Assembly (NCBI RefSeq): GCF_028281565.1
Contig: NZ_JANQJQ010000004.1
Location: forward strand, 1 to 64,000
From: Seonamhaeicola sp.
GTDB lineage: Bacteria > Bacteroidota > Bacteroidia > Flavobacteriales > Flavobacteriaceae
DNA length: 64,000 nt
Direction: 5' to 3'
This document shows positions 25,354-34,326 of the stretch, piece by piece (position 1 is the first letter of the stretch; the number at the start of each line of letters is the position of its first letter). The notes below the pieces were generated by a model. That model did no database searches and was not told the DNA's origin. It saw only the letters and a program-made list of their open reading frames with translations. A program made the position numbers and the translations under genes.

Positions 25354-26232
25354 ATGAGTAATCAATTAGAATTAAGACATCTGAAATATTTTCTGGCTGT
25401 GGCCGAAACCCTGCACTTTAGGCGCGCCGCAGAAAGACTCTATATTTCTCAACCCGGATTAAGCCGACAAATCAAACAAATGGAAGCGGATTTGGGCGTC
25501 ACCTTATTTGAAAGACATAACCGAAAAGTGCTATTGACTAAAGCAGGGACATTTCTAAAAAAAGAACTGACCCTAACCTTAAAAAATTTAGATCAAACCT
25601 TACAACATGCCAAACTATTGCACGATGGTAAAAAAGGCGATCTGAAGTTAGGCTATGTGGGTTCGGCCATGCAGCAGATCATTCCTGATTTGTTATTGGC
25701 ATTTGAAGAGGCACACCCCAACACCGTTTTCAACTTAAAAGAATTAGACAACCAAACCCAGATACAGGAATTGTTATCGTTTGACCTGGACCTGGGCTTT
25801 GTAAGACTAGAACGCGTTCCGAAAGGCCTGGAAATAAAACCCGTTTTAAAAGAATCCTTCTGTTTGGTTCTGCCCAAAGACTACCCCGTCAGTTCCGAAA
25901 ACTTTAGAAATCTATCAGCTTTTAAAGAAGCCTCTTTTATTTTATTCGATCCAAAATACAGCGCCTCATATTATGAGCGTGTCATGCAAATTTTTGATGA
26001 TAGCGGGTTTACACCTATAGTCTCTCATAATACGGTTCACGCCGGTTCCATATATAAATTGGTTGAAAACGGGTTTGGCATTTCCATAGTACCCAAATCT
26101 TTAATTACCGAAAACAAAAACATACGATTTATAGAATTAAAAAAGATCCGGCAAAAAACCACCCTTTCTGTGGTCTGGAATAAAAACAACCGCAATCCCA
26201 TATTGAACGATTTTTTAAATTTGATAAAATAA
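25354..26232 (+). CDS. LysR-family transcriptional regulator
   Basis: A 292-residue regulator. The N-terminal winged helix (LRHLKYFLAVAETLHFRRAA and ISQPGLSRQIKQMEADLGV) is textbook LysR, followed by a two-lobed substrate-binding domain (about 90-290). The start at 25354 (MSNQLELRHL) is supported by the promoter element 16 bp upstream. It is divergent from hutH with a dyad between the two promoters, so it probably controls the hut genes. It is followed 10 bp later by a cyclase-family hydrolase, which is probably in the same transcript. Confidence 0.9.
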   Translation: MSNQLELRHLKYFLAVAETLHFRRAAERLYISQPGLSRQIKQMEADLGVTLFERHNRKVLLTKAGTFLKKELTLTLKNLDQTLQHAKLLHDGKKGDLKLGYVGSAMQQIIPDLLLAFEEAHPNTVFNLKELDNQTQIQELLSFDLDLGFVRLERVPKGLEIKPVLKESFCLVLPKDYPVSSENFRNLSAFKEASFILFDPKYSASYYERVMQIFDDSGFTPIVSHNTVHAGSIYKLVENGFGISIVPKSLITENKNIRFIELKKIRQKTTLSVVWNKNNRNPILNDFLNLIK

Positions 26233-26242
26233 TTCATACAAA

Positions 26243-27007
26243 ATGAAACTAATAGACCTATCCAAACCTATTCAGTACAACAAAGAAGACCCCTGGTTTA
26301 TGAAAGTTAAGATCAAACATAAGCCTCATAAAAAGGCCAAATGGTTGCTCCGTATTTTAGGCTTACCTTTTAAATTATTTCCCAAAGGGTTTGAAGGCTG
26401 GGCCGATGATACCATAAAGAAAATGGGCGTGCATGCTACCACACATATCGATGCGCCCTGGCATTATGCCCCTACCGTAAACGGAGAAAAAGCAAAGACT
26501 ATTGATGAAATTCCATTAGATTGGTGTTATGGTGATGGCGTTGTAATAGATATGAAACACAAAGCCGATTTTGACCCGATAACGGTCAACGATATAGAAG
26601 CGTTTTTAGAAGCACATAAGCTCAAATTGGAACATGATATGATCGTGCTTATTAAAACGGGGCGTGATATCTATAACGGCACTAAGGACTTTCATAAAAA
26701 GGGTACCGGTATGAGCGCTGAAGCTACAGAATGGTTAATTGACAAGGGAATCAAAGTGATGGGCATTGATTCCTGGGGTTGGGATCTACCCTTACCTTAT
26801 ATGATTGAAAAGGCCAAAAAAGATAATAATCCCGACTTCTTCTGGGAAGCCCATCTGGTAGGGAACCGAAAAGAATATTGCCATATGGAGCAATTGGTAA
26901 ACCTGGACGCCCTGCCCTATTCCGGCTTTAAAGTGGCGGTATTTCCGTTAAAGATTGTAGGTGCTTCTGCGGCTCCTGCAAGAGTTGTGGCTTTAATGGA
27001 GGATTAA
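26243..27007 (+). CDS. Cyclase-family metal-dependent hydrolase (PF04199)
   Basis: A 254-residue cytoplasmic protein with the family signature THIDAPWHY near residues 68-76; these His/Asp residues bind Zn or Mn in kynurenine formamidase and related amide hydrolases. GVVIDMKHK and the later GIDSWGWDLPLPY correspond to the second and third conserved regions. The family hydrolyses formyl-amide or ring-amide bonds. The substrate here is unknown. Its place 10 bp after the LysR gene, opposite a hut operon that lacks hutG, raises the possibility of a role in the last step of histidine breakdown. Other options are isatin or formylkynurenine hydrolysis. Confidence 0.8.
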   Translation: MKLIDLSKPIQYNKEDPWFMKVKIKHKPHKKAKWLLRILGLPFKLFPKGFEGWADDTIKKMGVHATTHIDAPWHYAPTVNGEKAKTIDEIPLDWCYGDGVVIDMKHKADFDPITVNDIEAFLEAHKLKLEHDMIVLIKTGRDIYNGTKDFHKKGTGMSAEATEWLIDKGIKVMGIDSWGWDLPLPYMIEKAKKDNNPDFFWEAHLVGNRKEYCHMEQLVNLDALPYSGFKVAVFPLKIVGASAAPARVVALMED

Positions 27008-27034
27008 TACAAGTTATTATTTGTAAGAATATTT

Positions 27035-27064
27035 TTGTTTTTAAACACAAAAAAGCTAACTTTG
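27035..27064 (+). promoter_or_regulatory. Consensus promoter of the Abi_2 locus
   Basis: TTG at 27035-27037, a 19-bp spacer and TAACTTTG at 27057-27064 are a perfect Bacteroidota promoter. Transcription should begin near 27071, directly before the hairpin-terminator leader. Confidence 0.75.
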
Positions 27065-27069
27065 TAATA

Positions 27070-27118
27070 TCAACACCTCCCGGACCTCTCAACGATGTGC
27101 ACTTTTGGGGGGTTTTTT
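27070..27118 (+). ncRNA. Short leader RNA ahead of Abi_2 (abiF-motif candidate)
   Basis: The expected transcript begins at once with a hairpin: ACCTCCC (27075-27081) pairs with GGGGGGT (27107-27113, one G-U), closing a 25-nt loop GGACCTCTCAACGATGTGCA plus TTTT, followed by TTTTTT. This is a terminator form directly after a consensus promoter, so a roughly 48-nt RNA should accumulate, with read-through giving the Abi_2 mRNA. A structured RNA motif upstream of abiF-type genes has been described in the literature (the abiF RNA motif). I believe this is an instance, but could not run a covariance search. Confidence 0.55.
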
Positions 27119-27130
27119 GTTTTTATAAGC

Positions 27131-28081
27131 ATGCTTAAAGTCACATATAGCAAACTACCTAAAACATTTGAAAACCAAGTAAAGCTTTTAAAAGACAGAG
27201 GACTATCCATACCAAATGAAGAAAAGGCGGAAAAAATATTAACTTATATTAGTTATAATAGATTGAGTAATTATTGGTACCCAATGCTTAAAACTCCGAA
27301 AGAGGAAGAACTTTTTAAAAGCGGGGCATCTTTTGAAACAATTTTTAAGCTTTATCAATTTGATAGTGAATTAAGAGCTATTACTTTTCAAGCAATTGAA
27401 CAAATTGAAATTGCTGTTAGAACCCAAACAATTTACCATTTATCGCATCATTATAAATCTGGTTTTTGGTACCAAAAAAAAGAGCCTTTTCGTAATTTCC
27501 CGAATTATATTCAATTTTTATCCAAAGTCACAAAAAATCTTCAGGAGACAAAACAAGAATTTATTTTAAAATATCAAAGAAAGTATATACAGTATTTACC
27601 TCCTTCGTGGAAATCATTCGAATTGCTAACTTTTACTAACCTACTTTCCATTTTGAAAAACATAAAAGACAATAAACAACTCATTCCCATTTCAAAAAGT
27701 TTAGGTATTCATCATAGTTTATTGATTTCCTGGTTAGATAATTTGATTTATATTAGAAATATTTGTGCTCACCATGGTCGATTATGGAATATTATTTTAA
27801 CCATAAAACCAGAATGGTTAAAATCCCCGAAAGGAAATTGGGTAGATAAATGGGAGAATAATTATGATCCCACCGGGCACACATTAGAAAACGTCGATGA
27901 GAATGATAAGATTTTAAAAATCTATGCTTCAATCTGTGTAATCCTATATTGCTTACAATTTATAAACCCTTATAATAAATATAAAAAGCAATTACTTGAA
28001 CTTATAAATAAGTATCCAGAAGTTGACCTTTATCATATGGGATTCCCTGAGGATTGGAAAAATCAGTCTCTTTGGAAATAA
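27131..28081 (+). CDS. Abi_2 (AbiD/AbiF-type) HEPN protein, probable phage defence
   Basis: The start is set at 27131 (MLKVTYSKLPKTF), giving 316 residues; the frame extends to 27095, but that ATG lies inside the leader RNA. LPKTFENQVKLLKDRGLSIPN and YISYNRLSNYWYPM are typical of the N-terminal Abi_2 region (PF07751). FDSELRAITFQAIEQIEIAVRT forms the central helix. RNICAHHGRLWN carries the HEPN RNase signature Rx4-6H (Arg209, Asn210, His214). Family members abort phage infection, presumably by cutting RNA. Local base composition is more AT-rich than the neighbouring cyclase gene, consistent with transfer. The gene stands alone. Confidence 0.85.
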   Translation: MLKVTYSKLPKTFENQVKLLKDRGLSIPNEEKAEKILTYISYNRLSNYWYPMLKTPKEEELFKSGASFETIFKLYQFDSELRAITFQAIEQIEIAVRTQTIYHLSHHYKSGFWYQKKEPFRNFPNYIQFLSKVTKNLQETKQEFILKYQRKYIQYLPPSWKSFELLTFTNLLSILKNIKDNKQLIPISKSLGIHHSLLISWLDNLIYIRNICAHHGRLWNIILTIKPEWLKSPKGNWVDKWENNYDPTGHTLENVDENDKILKIYASICVILYCLQFINPYNKYKKQLLELINKYPEVDLYHMGFPEDWKNQSLWK

Positions 28082-28174
28082 AAAACCTCTTAGAACAAAA
28101 GCCCAAAAGCATCTTACTAAGAAACTTTTGGGAACCATCTTAATAGCCATTAATTTATAAGAAAGCGATCAAAA

Positions 28175-30778
28175 CTACTCTGATCTTTCAACAATCTCAG
28201 TGATCACAAAAGGGGCTTTATTTCCAGGATGCATAATTTTTACAGCCTTATGCACAATCTCACCTTTTAGGGTTTTTAGTTTTAAACGCACCGGTTTTCC
28301 ATACTCAGGCGGAATAGGAATTTTAATTGCCTGTGTTTGTTTGCCGCCCACCTTGTAAGTATTGATCTTAATACCTTGCATTGAGGCTTCCAAAACAGCG
28401 TCTTTTGAAGTAGATCTAAATGAAAGTTCGGCATCCCATGTATTTACATACACACCCGGGTCTACAAACAGAATTTCATATTTAACCCAGTCAAATGATG
28501 TATCATCATCCTGATTTTTTTCAGCACTTCCAAATGTGTTATTTTGATATAAATAATCCCATGGTTTTGTTCGATTCTCATCGGTGGCATCAAAATAACC
28601 ACTCTTTTGCCCCACACGAATTTTTGGGATCGATCCGTTGTCAACCTTTACAGTTTTTACCGCTACGATCTTTTCACTCGACTGCCCTATCATAATCTCG
28701 AAGTCGCCGGCTTCAACCTTGAACTGTTTTGAGTTTGTATCGTAATGCGAAAATGCTTCGTAGGGCAATTTGATGGCCACCGTTTTACTTTCTCCGGCAG
28801 GAATATGTAATCGTCTAAATCCTTTTAACGCTTTGGCCGGTACTATGTCCGAGGATGCTACATCACGAACATACACCTGTACAATTTCATCACCGTCCAT
28901 TTTGCCCACATTAGAAACTTTAGCGGTTAAAACCACATCTTCCATCACTTTTATATGGCTTCTGCTCACATTAACATCCCGAATCTCAAATTGTGTATAG
29001 CTTAACCCATAGCCAAACGAATACAAGGGTCTCACTTTGGAATACATATAAGTGCGTCCTGTTTCCGGACCGTAATCATCTTTCCAGGTCTGGACGTTGT
29101 AATCATGCATATGTGGCAGGTCATTTTCTGATTTAACCCAGGTCGTACTGAGTTTGCCACCGGGATTTACGTCGCCAAACAATACGTTTGCCAATGCGGT
29201 ACCTTGCTCCTGTCCGTTAGGCCATGCGCAAATGATACCGGGAATGTTTTCCTGCTCCCACCCTATGGATGTGGATCCACTTGGTATAAGCACAAGGATA
29301 ACATTTTTATTTACCGCCTGAACTGCTTTAATAAGCTGATGCTGTTTCCCCGGTAGTTTTAGTGACATCCGGTCCCGGGTTTCCGTGGCGGTTGATTCGT
29401 CGTTTCCAACAACCAGTATAACATAATCGGAGTTTTTAGCCAAAGCAACGGCTTCGCTAATCTTTTGTTGATCACTAGCATCTCCGGTAACCGAACAACC
29501 TTCGGCGAAACTTACTTCTCCTGAGGTACTTTTTTGAATACCCTCAAGCGGTGCTATCTTACTTTTTGGATTCCCGGAATAGATTCCCAACCAACAGCGA
29601 TTGGCAAAAGGGCCAATAACGGCCAGTTTACCACTGTCTTTTTTAAGTGGTAATATATCATCTTCATTTTTTAATAGCACTATAGATTGTTCCGCAGCTT
29701 CTAAGGCCAGTTGCTTATGGGTGTCACATTCCAAAACGCTTTTTGGAATTTTTGAATACGGATTAAGGGACGGGTCATCAAAATCGCCGGTCATAAATCG
29801 AAGCCTTAGTAATCTTCTGACTGAAACATCCAATTCCGCCTCAGTTAATAACCCTTGTTCGATAGCCGGTTTAAGAGCTCTTACAAAAGGGGCCGATTTG
29901 GTTTTATGCCTAAAACACTCCTGATCTACGCCCGCCTTTATGGCCATGGCAGCCGCTTCTTCCTGGGTTTGTGCATATCGCAGGCGCTTTTCTACGCCCT
30001 GGACCGCTGCCCAATCGGCAATGACATAACCCTCAAATCCCCATTCGTTTCGTAACACGTCATTTACAAGCCAGTCATGTGCTGAACACGGAATGCCATT
30101 TAAGCCGTTTAAGCCAGTCATAATACCGGTAGCTTCTTCATCAACAATACAGGTTTTGTATGCCGGAAAATAATATTCGTATAGATCTTTCATTCTAACC
30201 AGCGAATGGCTGTATTCTCTTCGGGTATCCACATTGTTGGCCACGTAATGCTTAACGGTGGTGACTGTTTTTACATAGTTAGGATCGTTACCCTGCATGC
30301 CTCGAATGTACATGCGGGCGATTTCCGACATAAGAAAGGGATCTTCGCTATAGCATTCTTCGTTTCTTCCCCAGCGTGGATCTCTGGCCATATTCACCGT
30401 TGGCGCAAACATCATCACTTCTTTTTGTCCTGAGTTTTTTAAAGCTCTGGCTTCATTAGATATGGCGGTTGCCACATCAAACATCAGATCGGGGTTCCAG
30501 GTAGCACCCATTGCTATATTTTGCGGGAACTGCGTACAATTCCAGGCTTTAAGTCCGTGAAGCGCTTCACCGTACCATTCAAAATACGGAATATCCAAGC
30601 GCTCTATTCCCGGTATACGCGACCCGCAGTAACTTATTTTTTCATCCAGCGTCATTTTAGACAATAGATCTTCCACTCTGTCATCAATACTAGCATTGGG
30701 ATTTTTCCATACTTGTGCGTTAAAAAAGGCGATGCTTACAAATATTAACAGCGTACTAAACAAGAACTTTTTACTCAT
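28175..30778 (-). CDS. Glycoside hydrolase family 3 (beta-glucosidase/xylosidase type)
   Basis: An 867-residue exported enzyme. A signal peptide (ending FFNAQ) is followed by the GH3 N-terminal TIM-barrel (about 35-330) with FEWYGEALHG, KHYVANN and the nucleophile Asp255 in GYVIADWAAV. The GH3 C-terminal alpha/beta domain (about 360-590) and a fibronectin III-like domain (about 600-700) follow, then a C-terminal beta domain of about 140 residues that may bind carbohydrate. The EALHG text and overall layout are like beta-xylosidase/arabinosidase-type GH3. Exact sugar specificity is not readable. It is monocistronic with its own TATCTTTG element, and no SusCD pair is adjacent. Confidence 0.9.
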   Translation of the reverse strand: MSKKFLFSTLLIFVSIAFFNAQVWKNPNASIDDRVEDLLSKMTLDEKISYCGSRIPGIERLDIPYFEWYGEALHGLKAWNCTQFPQNIAMGATWNPDLMFDVATAISNEARALKNSGQKEVMMFAPTVNMARDPRWGRNEECYSEDPFLMSEIARMYIRGMQGNDPNYVKTVTTVKHYVANNVDTRREYSHSLVRMKDLYEYYFPAYKTCIVDEEATGIMTGLNGLNGIPCSAHDWLVNDVLRNEWGFEGYVIADWAAVQGVEKRLRYAQTQEEAAAMAIKAGVDQECFRHKTKSAPFVRALKPAIEQGLLTEAELDVSVRRLLRLRFMTGDFDDPSLNPYSKIPKSVLECDTHKQLALEAAEQSIVLLKNEDDILPLKKDSGKLAVIGPFANRCWLGIYSGNPKSKIAPLEGIQKSTSGEVSFAEGCSVTGDASDQQKISEAVALAKNSDYVILVVGNDESTATETRDRMSLKLPGKQHQLIKAVQAVNKNVILVLIPSGSTSIGWEQENIPGIICAWPNGQEQGTALANVLFGDVNPGGKLSTTWVKSENDLPHMHDYNVQTWKDDYGPETGRTYMYSKVRPLYSFGYGLSYTQFEIRDVNVSRSHIKVMEDVVLTAKVSNVGKMDGDEIVQVYVRDVASSDIVPAKALKGFRRLHIPAGESKTVAIKLPYEAFSHYDTNSKQFKVEAGDFEIMIGQSSEKIVAVKTVKVDNGSIPKIRVGQKSGYFDATDENRTKPWDYLYQNNTFGSAEKNQDDDTSFDWVKYEILFVDPGVYVNTWDAELSFRSTSKDAVLEASMQGIKINTYKVGGKQTQAIKIPIPPEYGKPVRLKLKTLKGEIVHKAVKIMHPGNKAPFVITEIVERSE

Positions 30779-31087
30779 TGCAAATGGGGGTTTTAAATAG
30801 AATTCTCAAAGATACGATACGGACAAAACATATCTTAAAAAATGAAAAATTTACCAATAAAAAAATCATTTATCTACGAAAACTTTTCGTAACTTTTTTA
30901 CAAGTTTTAGCAACTAAATATGGAGCAATTTATGAAGCTTGATTTTGCAAAAAATTCCAGCTACTTTTATACTGAGCAACAAAGCATATTAATAATTCTT
31001 ATTATCTCGAAATAATTAATGGTAATACGCATTTTTATTCCACAAATAAAAAGTTAGTCGCAATTAATCAATGAAATAAGTAAAAAA
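30779..31087. other. Intergenic region without genes
   Basis: Between two divergent genes. The only signal I can support is the GH3 promoter element at 30807-30814. The rest is AT-rich without open frames, RNA genes or clear repeats. Confidence 0.6.
30807..30814 (-). promoter_or_regulatory. -7 element for the GH3 gene
   Basis: The minus strand reads TATCTTTG, matching TAnnTTTG, 29 bp before the start codon. No well-spaced TTG was found. Confidence 0.5.
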
Positions 31088-31702
31088 ATGAACTTTAAAC
31101 CAAATGACTTTTTTATTGGCTTACAAGATTTCTTCACTATCCTGGTTCCAGGTGGAATACTTGTTATATTTCTAATATTTAATACTCCGGAAACAGTAGA
31201 GGGCGTATTTAATAAACTTAGTGAATCCGACAACAAATTTCAATTAGCGGTTCTACTATTCTATTCATACATATTCGGACACGTACTCAAGAGAATCGGA
31301 AGAATTTTAGATAAAATTTATGACAAACTAATGTCATCTAAAAATTCAGATTTATTGGAGGAAGTCAAAAAGCATAAAAAAGATGATTACCCAAATTTAT
31401 CAAATTATGAGTGGGCAAGGTTCCTGTTGTTAGAATCTAATTCAAGTTATGTTAATGAAGTAGAAATAGATATGATTAGTTCCAAATTTTTCAGGACCTT
31501 GGTAATATGTATTATACCAATTCTGATTTATTATATAGTAGTTGATAATTCACAGACTTCAAAACTCCTAATAATCATAGGTTTAGTTATGCTTATATTG
31601 TTCTCATTTTATCAATACCTGTATCTTAGAAAAAAGTCTGTTGAAAAAACGTATAAATATGCTATTTACAGTATAAAGAAAGCCAAGGAAAAAAATGATT
31701 AA
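31088..31702 (+). CDS. Orphan membrane protein of unknown function
   Basis: A 204-residue protein with hydrophobic segments at about 11-30 (FFTILVPGGILVIFLIF), 50-65, 133-152 and 158-175, and a charged cytoplasmic-type loop of about 65 residues in the middle. The opening 'DFFTILVPGG' pattern recalls membrane subunits found in bacterial defence or conflict loci, but this is only a resemblance. Codon use is notably AT-rich against neighbouring genes. It stands alone between GH3 and DUF5686 genes and may be an acquired gene. Confidence 0.6.
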   Translation: MNFKPNDFFIGLQDFFTILVPGGILVIFLIFNTPETVEGVFNKLSESDNKFQLAVLLFYSYIFGHVLKRIGRILDKIYDKLMSSKNSDLLEEVKKHKKDDYPNLSNYEWARFLLLESNSSYVNEVEIDMISSKFFRTLVICIIPILIYYIVVDNSQTSKLLIIIGLVMLILFSFYQYLYLRKKSVEKTYKYAIYSIKKAKEKND

Positions 31703-31769
31703 CAATGCAATGAGGCAATGCTTCACTCCTCTCGAACATACTCATACACCAACCGTTAGACAAACTTCC

Positions 31770-34265
31770 CTAAAAATGAAACCCAAAGGTACCGGTCACC
31801 CCAAACTTTCGGGCACCGGGATTATCCAGGTAGTTTCCTCTGAAATTAAAATCTAAACGGAAGACCTTAAAAATATTGCCAATACCAAGTCCATATTCAT
31901 AATAGACTTTATCACTCGGGGCTATCAAAGGAATATTATAGGGATGGTTTGTGGTGCTCAAGGCTACATTTTCATCGGAGATCTCACCCCAAACCCCACG
32001 AACACTGATAATTTCACGTAAATTGAATTTTCTAAGGAAAGGAATTCTGGAGAATAAGCGTCCGTTAAAATTGTGTTCTACATGAAACGAGGTATAGGTA
32101 TCTGACACAAACTCGTAAAAGTCCAGTTGTGAAAAGGTATTATAAATTGAAAAGTATGACTGATTTCCCGGAATGACACTTAACAATCCAAGTGGCACTT
32201 CCCCAAAGGTCTTCCCTGCTTCAATAGACGTTGTTAACCTTCCAAATCCACCTACCTGCCAGGGTTGTACATAAGAAAACTGCACTTTAGTATAATCAAA
32301 ATCACTATTGAACATACTTTTGTCGCCCCGGCTTACCTGGGCAAAAATACGGGCGTAGTCATCGTTGGCATCATGGCGTTCCACACCAAACCCCGTCATT
32401 TTGCGTCCCGGGAAATAGAATAAAGACAAGGAAGTCTCAAACTGTTTGATTTCAGACTCAACACCTGTTGGGGTATTATAATCCAGACTAAAGGTTGGTG
32501 ACGCCGACTCCAAAGTTCTATAGTTGGCTCCTGCTCGGAAGATCAAATTTCTAAAGGGTTCGGCTTCCAAAGCAAAACTGGTTAGATTAATAGTGGTCAA
32601 TTTATCATTAGCGCCTGTTCCAACTACTGCAGATGATGCCAAACTTCGCCCTAAAACATCCGTACTGGTTGTTAAACTGGCTCCTATTTGCTCCACATCA
32701 CGCCGGTTTCCACCTGAAATAATGAGTCGGCTCTTCTTATCCAACAACCACTTCCCGGAAATACCGTATTTAAACTTATCGTCTCTAAAACCATAAGCCA
32801 AGAAGCCTTCCAATCGCCATAGATCATTTCGTCCAAAATAAGTACGTCCACCTGTTCTAAGGCGTAAGCCTTCCACTTCATTAAACCCAAAGGTTGAAAA
32901 AATGGGACCATAATCCAAAGGCAGCGAATTAAACTCAATATAACCCGATGATAAAATACTCCCTAAATTATAAAGCTGCTTGAATTTTTTGACTGTTTTC
33001 AGGGTATCCAGCATTTTGTAAACCCCTTTTTCGTCTTTATTTAAAGCCTCCAGACGGTTCTCCTCCCAGAATTTATCATCTCTGTCATAAACATCCTTAT
33101 CATAATTATACACTTCGGCTTCATAGAATTTTTTATCCTTTTGAATATCAAATTCATAATTATCATAAAGTGTGGTACGCTTACCATAAACGCCCCTGGA
33201 TTTTTCCTTTTTACTAAAAGCAAAATCAGACATCATATAATCCCGCTTTACCAGGAATAAAGAATCGTTCAACACCTCAAATTCCTGTTCAATATAGATC
33301 TCCTTTACCCAGTTGATATTGGCACTTTTTGAAGCCTGTAAGTTGATCTCCTTAACTGCATAGGTGGTATCGGCCACCCAAAAATCCCCTTTAAAAGTGA
33401 GTTCGTTTTTACGCCTTGGATAATACGTGATATTGAAACACCACTTGTTATCGATATAGGCGCTATCGGTCAACACATAGTTATAGGTGTTTATACCAGT
33501 TCTTGATAGTGGACTTATAAAACTCTTATCAAAAAACTTCAGGTAGTTATCATACACATTATAATCTGAATACAGGTCATCTACAAAATCAATGATCACC
33601 TGGTTGTCATTAAACCCGGAATTCTTGTTTCCCTTTAAAACTTCCTTTTCTTTACTAGTGGTATTGTCCCCATAAACCCGAGAAGCCGCTTCATTAATGA
33701 ACATAGGCAAATAGGTCTTACCGGTAACGCGAGAGGTATCCACTTCATTAAAAACAAATTCCATCCCTTTAAAAAATTTGCTCTTTATCAAAGCACTATC
33801 AATCGTATTGATATCGAATTCTACCTTTTCGTATTTGTCGTATTCGTATTGTTTGAAGCGTTTGAGTCCGTTTTCACGTTTGTGCTCCCAAATTTTTCTA
33901 AGGATATCGATCGCGGGATTATTCTTTTTAGACTGTTTCCCGGTCATTAATACCACAGCATCCAATTGCGCTGCTTCCTCCTTTAGGGTGAATTTTAAAT
34001 TGTAGCTTACTTTTTTATCCAAAGGAATAATCAAGGTTTCATACCCTATAAAAGTGATGGTAAGAGCTTCCCAGGTTTCATTAGATTCCAGATAAAACCT
34101 GCCATTTTCATTAGTAGTAGTACCTTCTGTAGACCCCTGGAATATGACATTGGCAAAAGAAACGGGCTCATTATTTTCATCGAATACATGACCACTGACT
34201 TTCGTCTGGGCACACACACTAATACAAGTGAAAAACAATAATACACTGAGTAATCTTATGCTCAT
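31770..34265 (-). CDS. DUF5686 / carboxypeptidase-like regulatory domain outer-membrane protein
   Basis: An 831-residue outer-membrane protein. After a signal peptide (ending SVCAQ) comes a CarboxypepD_reg-like beta-sandwich (about 22-100, GHVFDENNEPVSFANV and TNENGRFYL). A DUF5686 region follows (about 120-400, with KSKFFKGMEFVFNE), then a C-terminal beta-barrel ending in FGVTGTFGFHF. The family is widespread in Flavobacteriaceae and of unknown function; the barrel suggests a transport or surface role without a TonB-type plug. It is on the same strand as pdhB, 61 bp downstream of it. Confidence 0.85.
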   Translation of the reverse strand: MSIRLLSVLLFFTCISVCAQTKVSGHVFDENNEPVSFANVIFQGSTEGTTTNENGRFYLESNETWEALTITFIGYETLIIPLDKKVSYNLKFTLKEEAAQLDAVVLMTGKQSKKNNPAIDILRKIWEHKRENGLKRFKQYEYDKYEKVEFDINTIDSALIKSKFFKGMEFVFNEVDTSRVTGKTYLPMFINEAASRVYGDNTTSKEKEVLKGNKNSGFNDNQVIIDFVDDLYSDYNVYDNYLKFFDKSFISPLSRTGINTYNYVLTDSAYIDNKWCFNITYYPRRKNELTFKGDFWVADTTYAVKEINLQASKSANINWVKEIYIEQEFEVLNDSLFLVKRDYMMSDFAFSKKEKSRGVYGKRTTLYDNYEFDIQKDKKFYEAEVYNYDKDVYDRDDKFWEENRLEALNKDEKGVYKMLDTLKTVKKFKQLYNLGSILSSGYIEFNSLPLDYGPIFSTFGFNEVEGLRLRTGGRTYFGRNDLWRLEGFLAYGFRDDKFKYGISGKWLLDKKSRLIISGGNRRDVEQIGASLTTSTDVLGRSLASSAVVGTGANDKLTTINLTSFALEAEPFRNLIFRAGANYRTLESASPTFSLDYNTPTGVESEIKQFETSLSLFYFPGRKMTGFGVERHDANDDYARIFAQVSRGDKSMFNSDFDYTKVQFSYVQPWQVGGFGRLTTSIEAGKTFGEVPLGLLSVIPGNQSYFSIYNTFSQLDFYEFVSDTYTSFHVEHNFNGRLFSRIPFLRKFNLREIISVRGVWGEISDENVALSTTNHPYNIPLIAPSDKVYYEYGLGIGNIFKVFRLDFNFRGNYLDNPGARKFGVTGTFGFHF

Positions 34266-34326
34266 AATACAAAAAACTTCATCAACACTATGCTAATGAA
34301 GTTTATATAACGTAAAAAATATCGAT

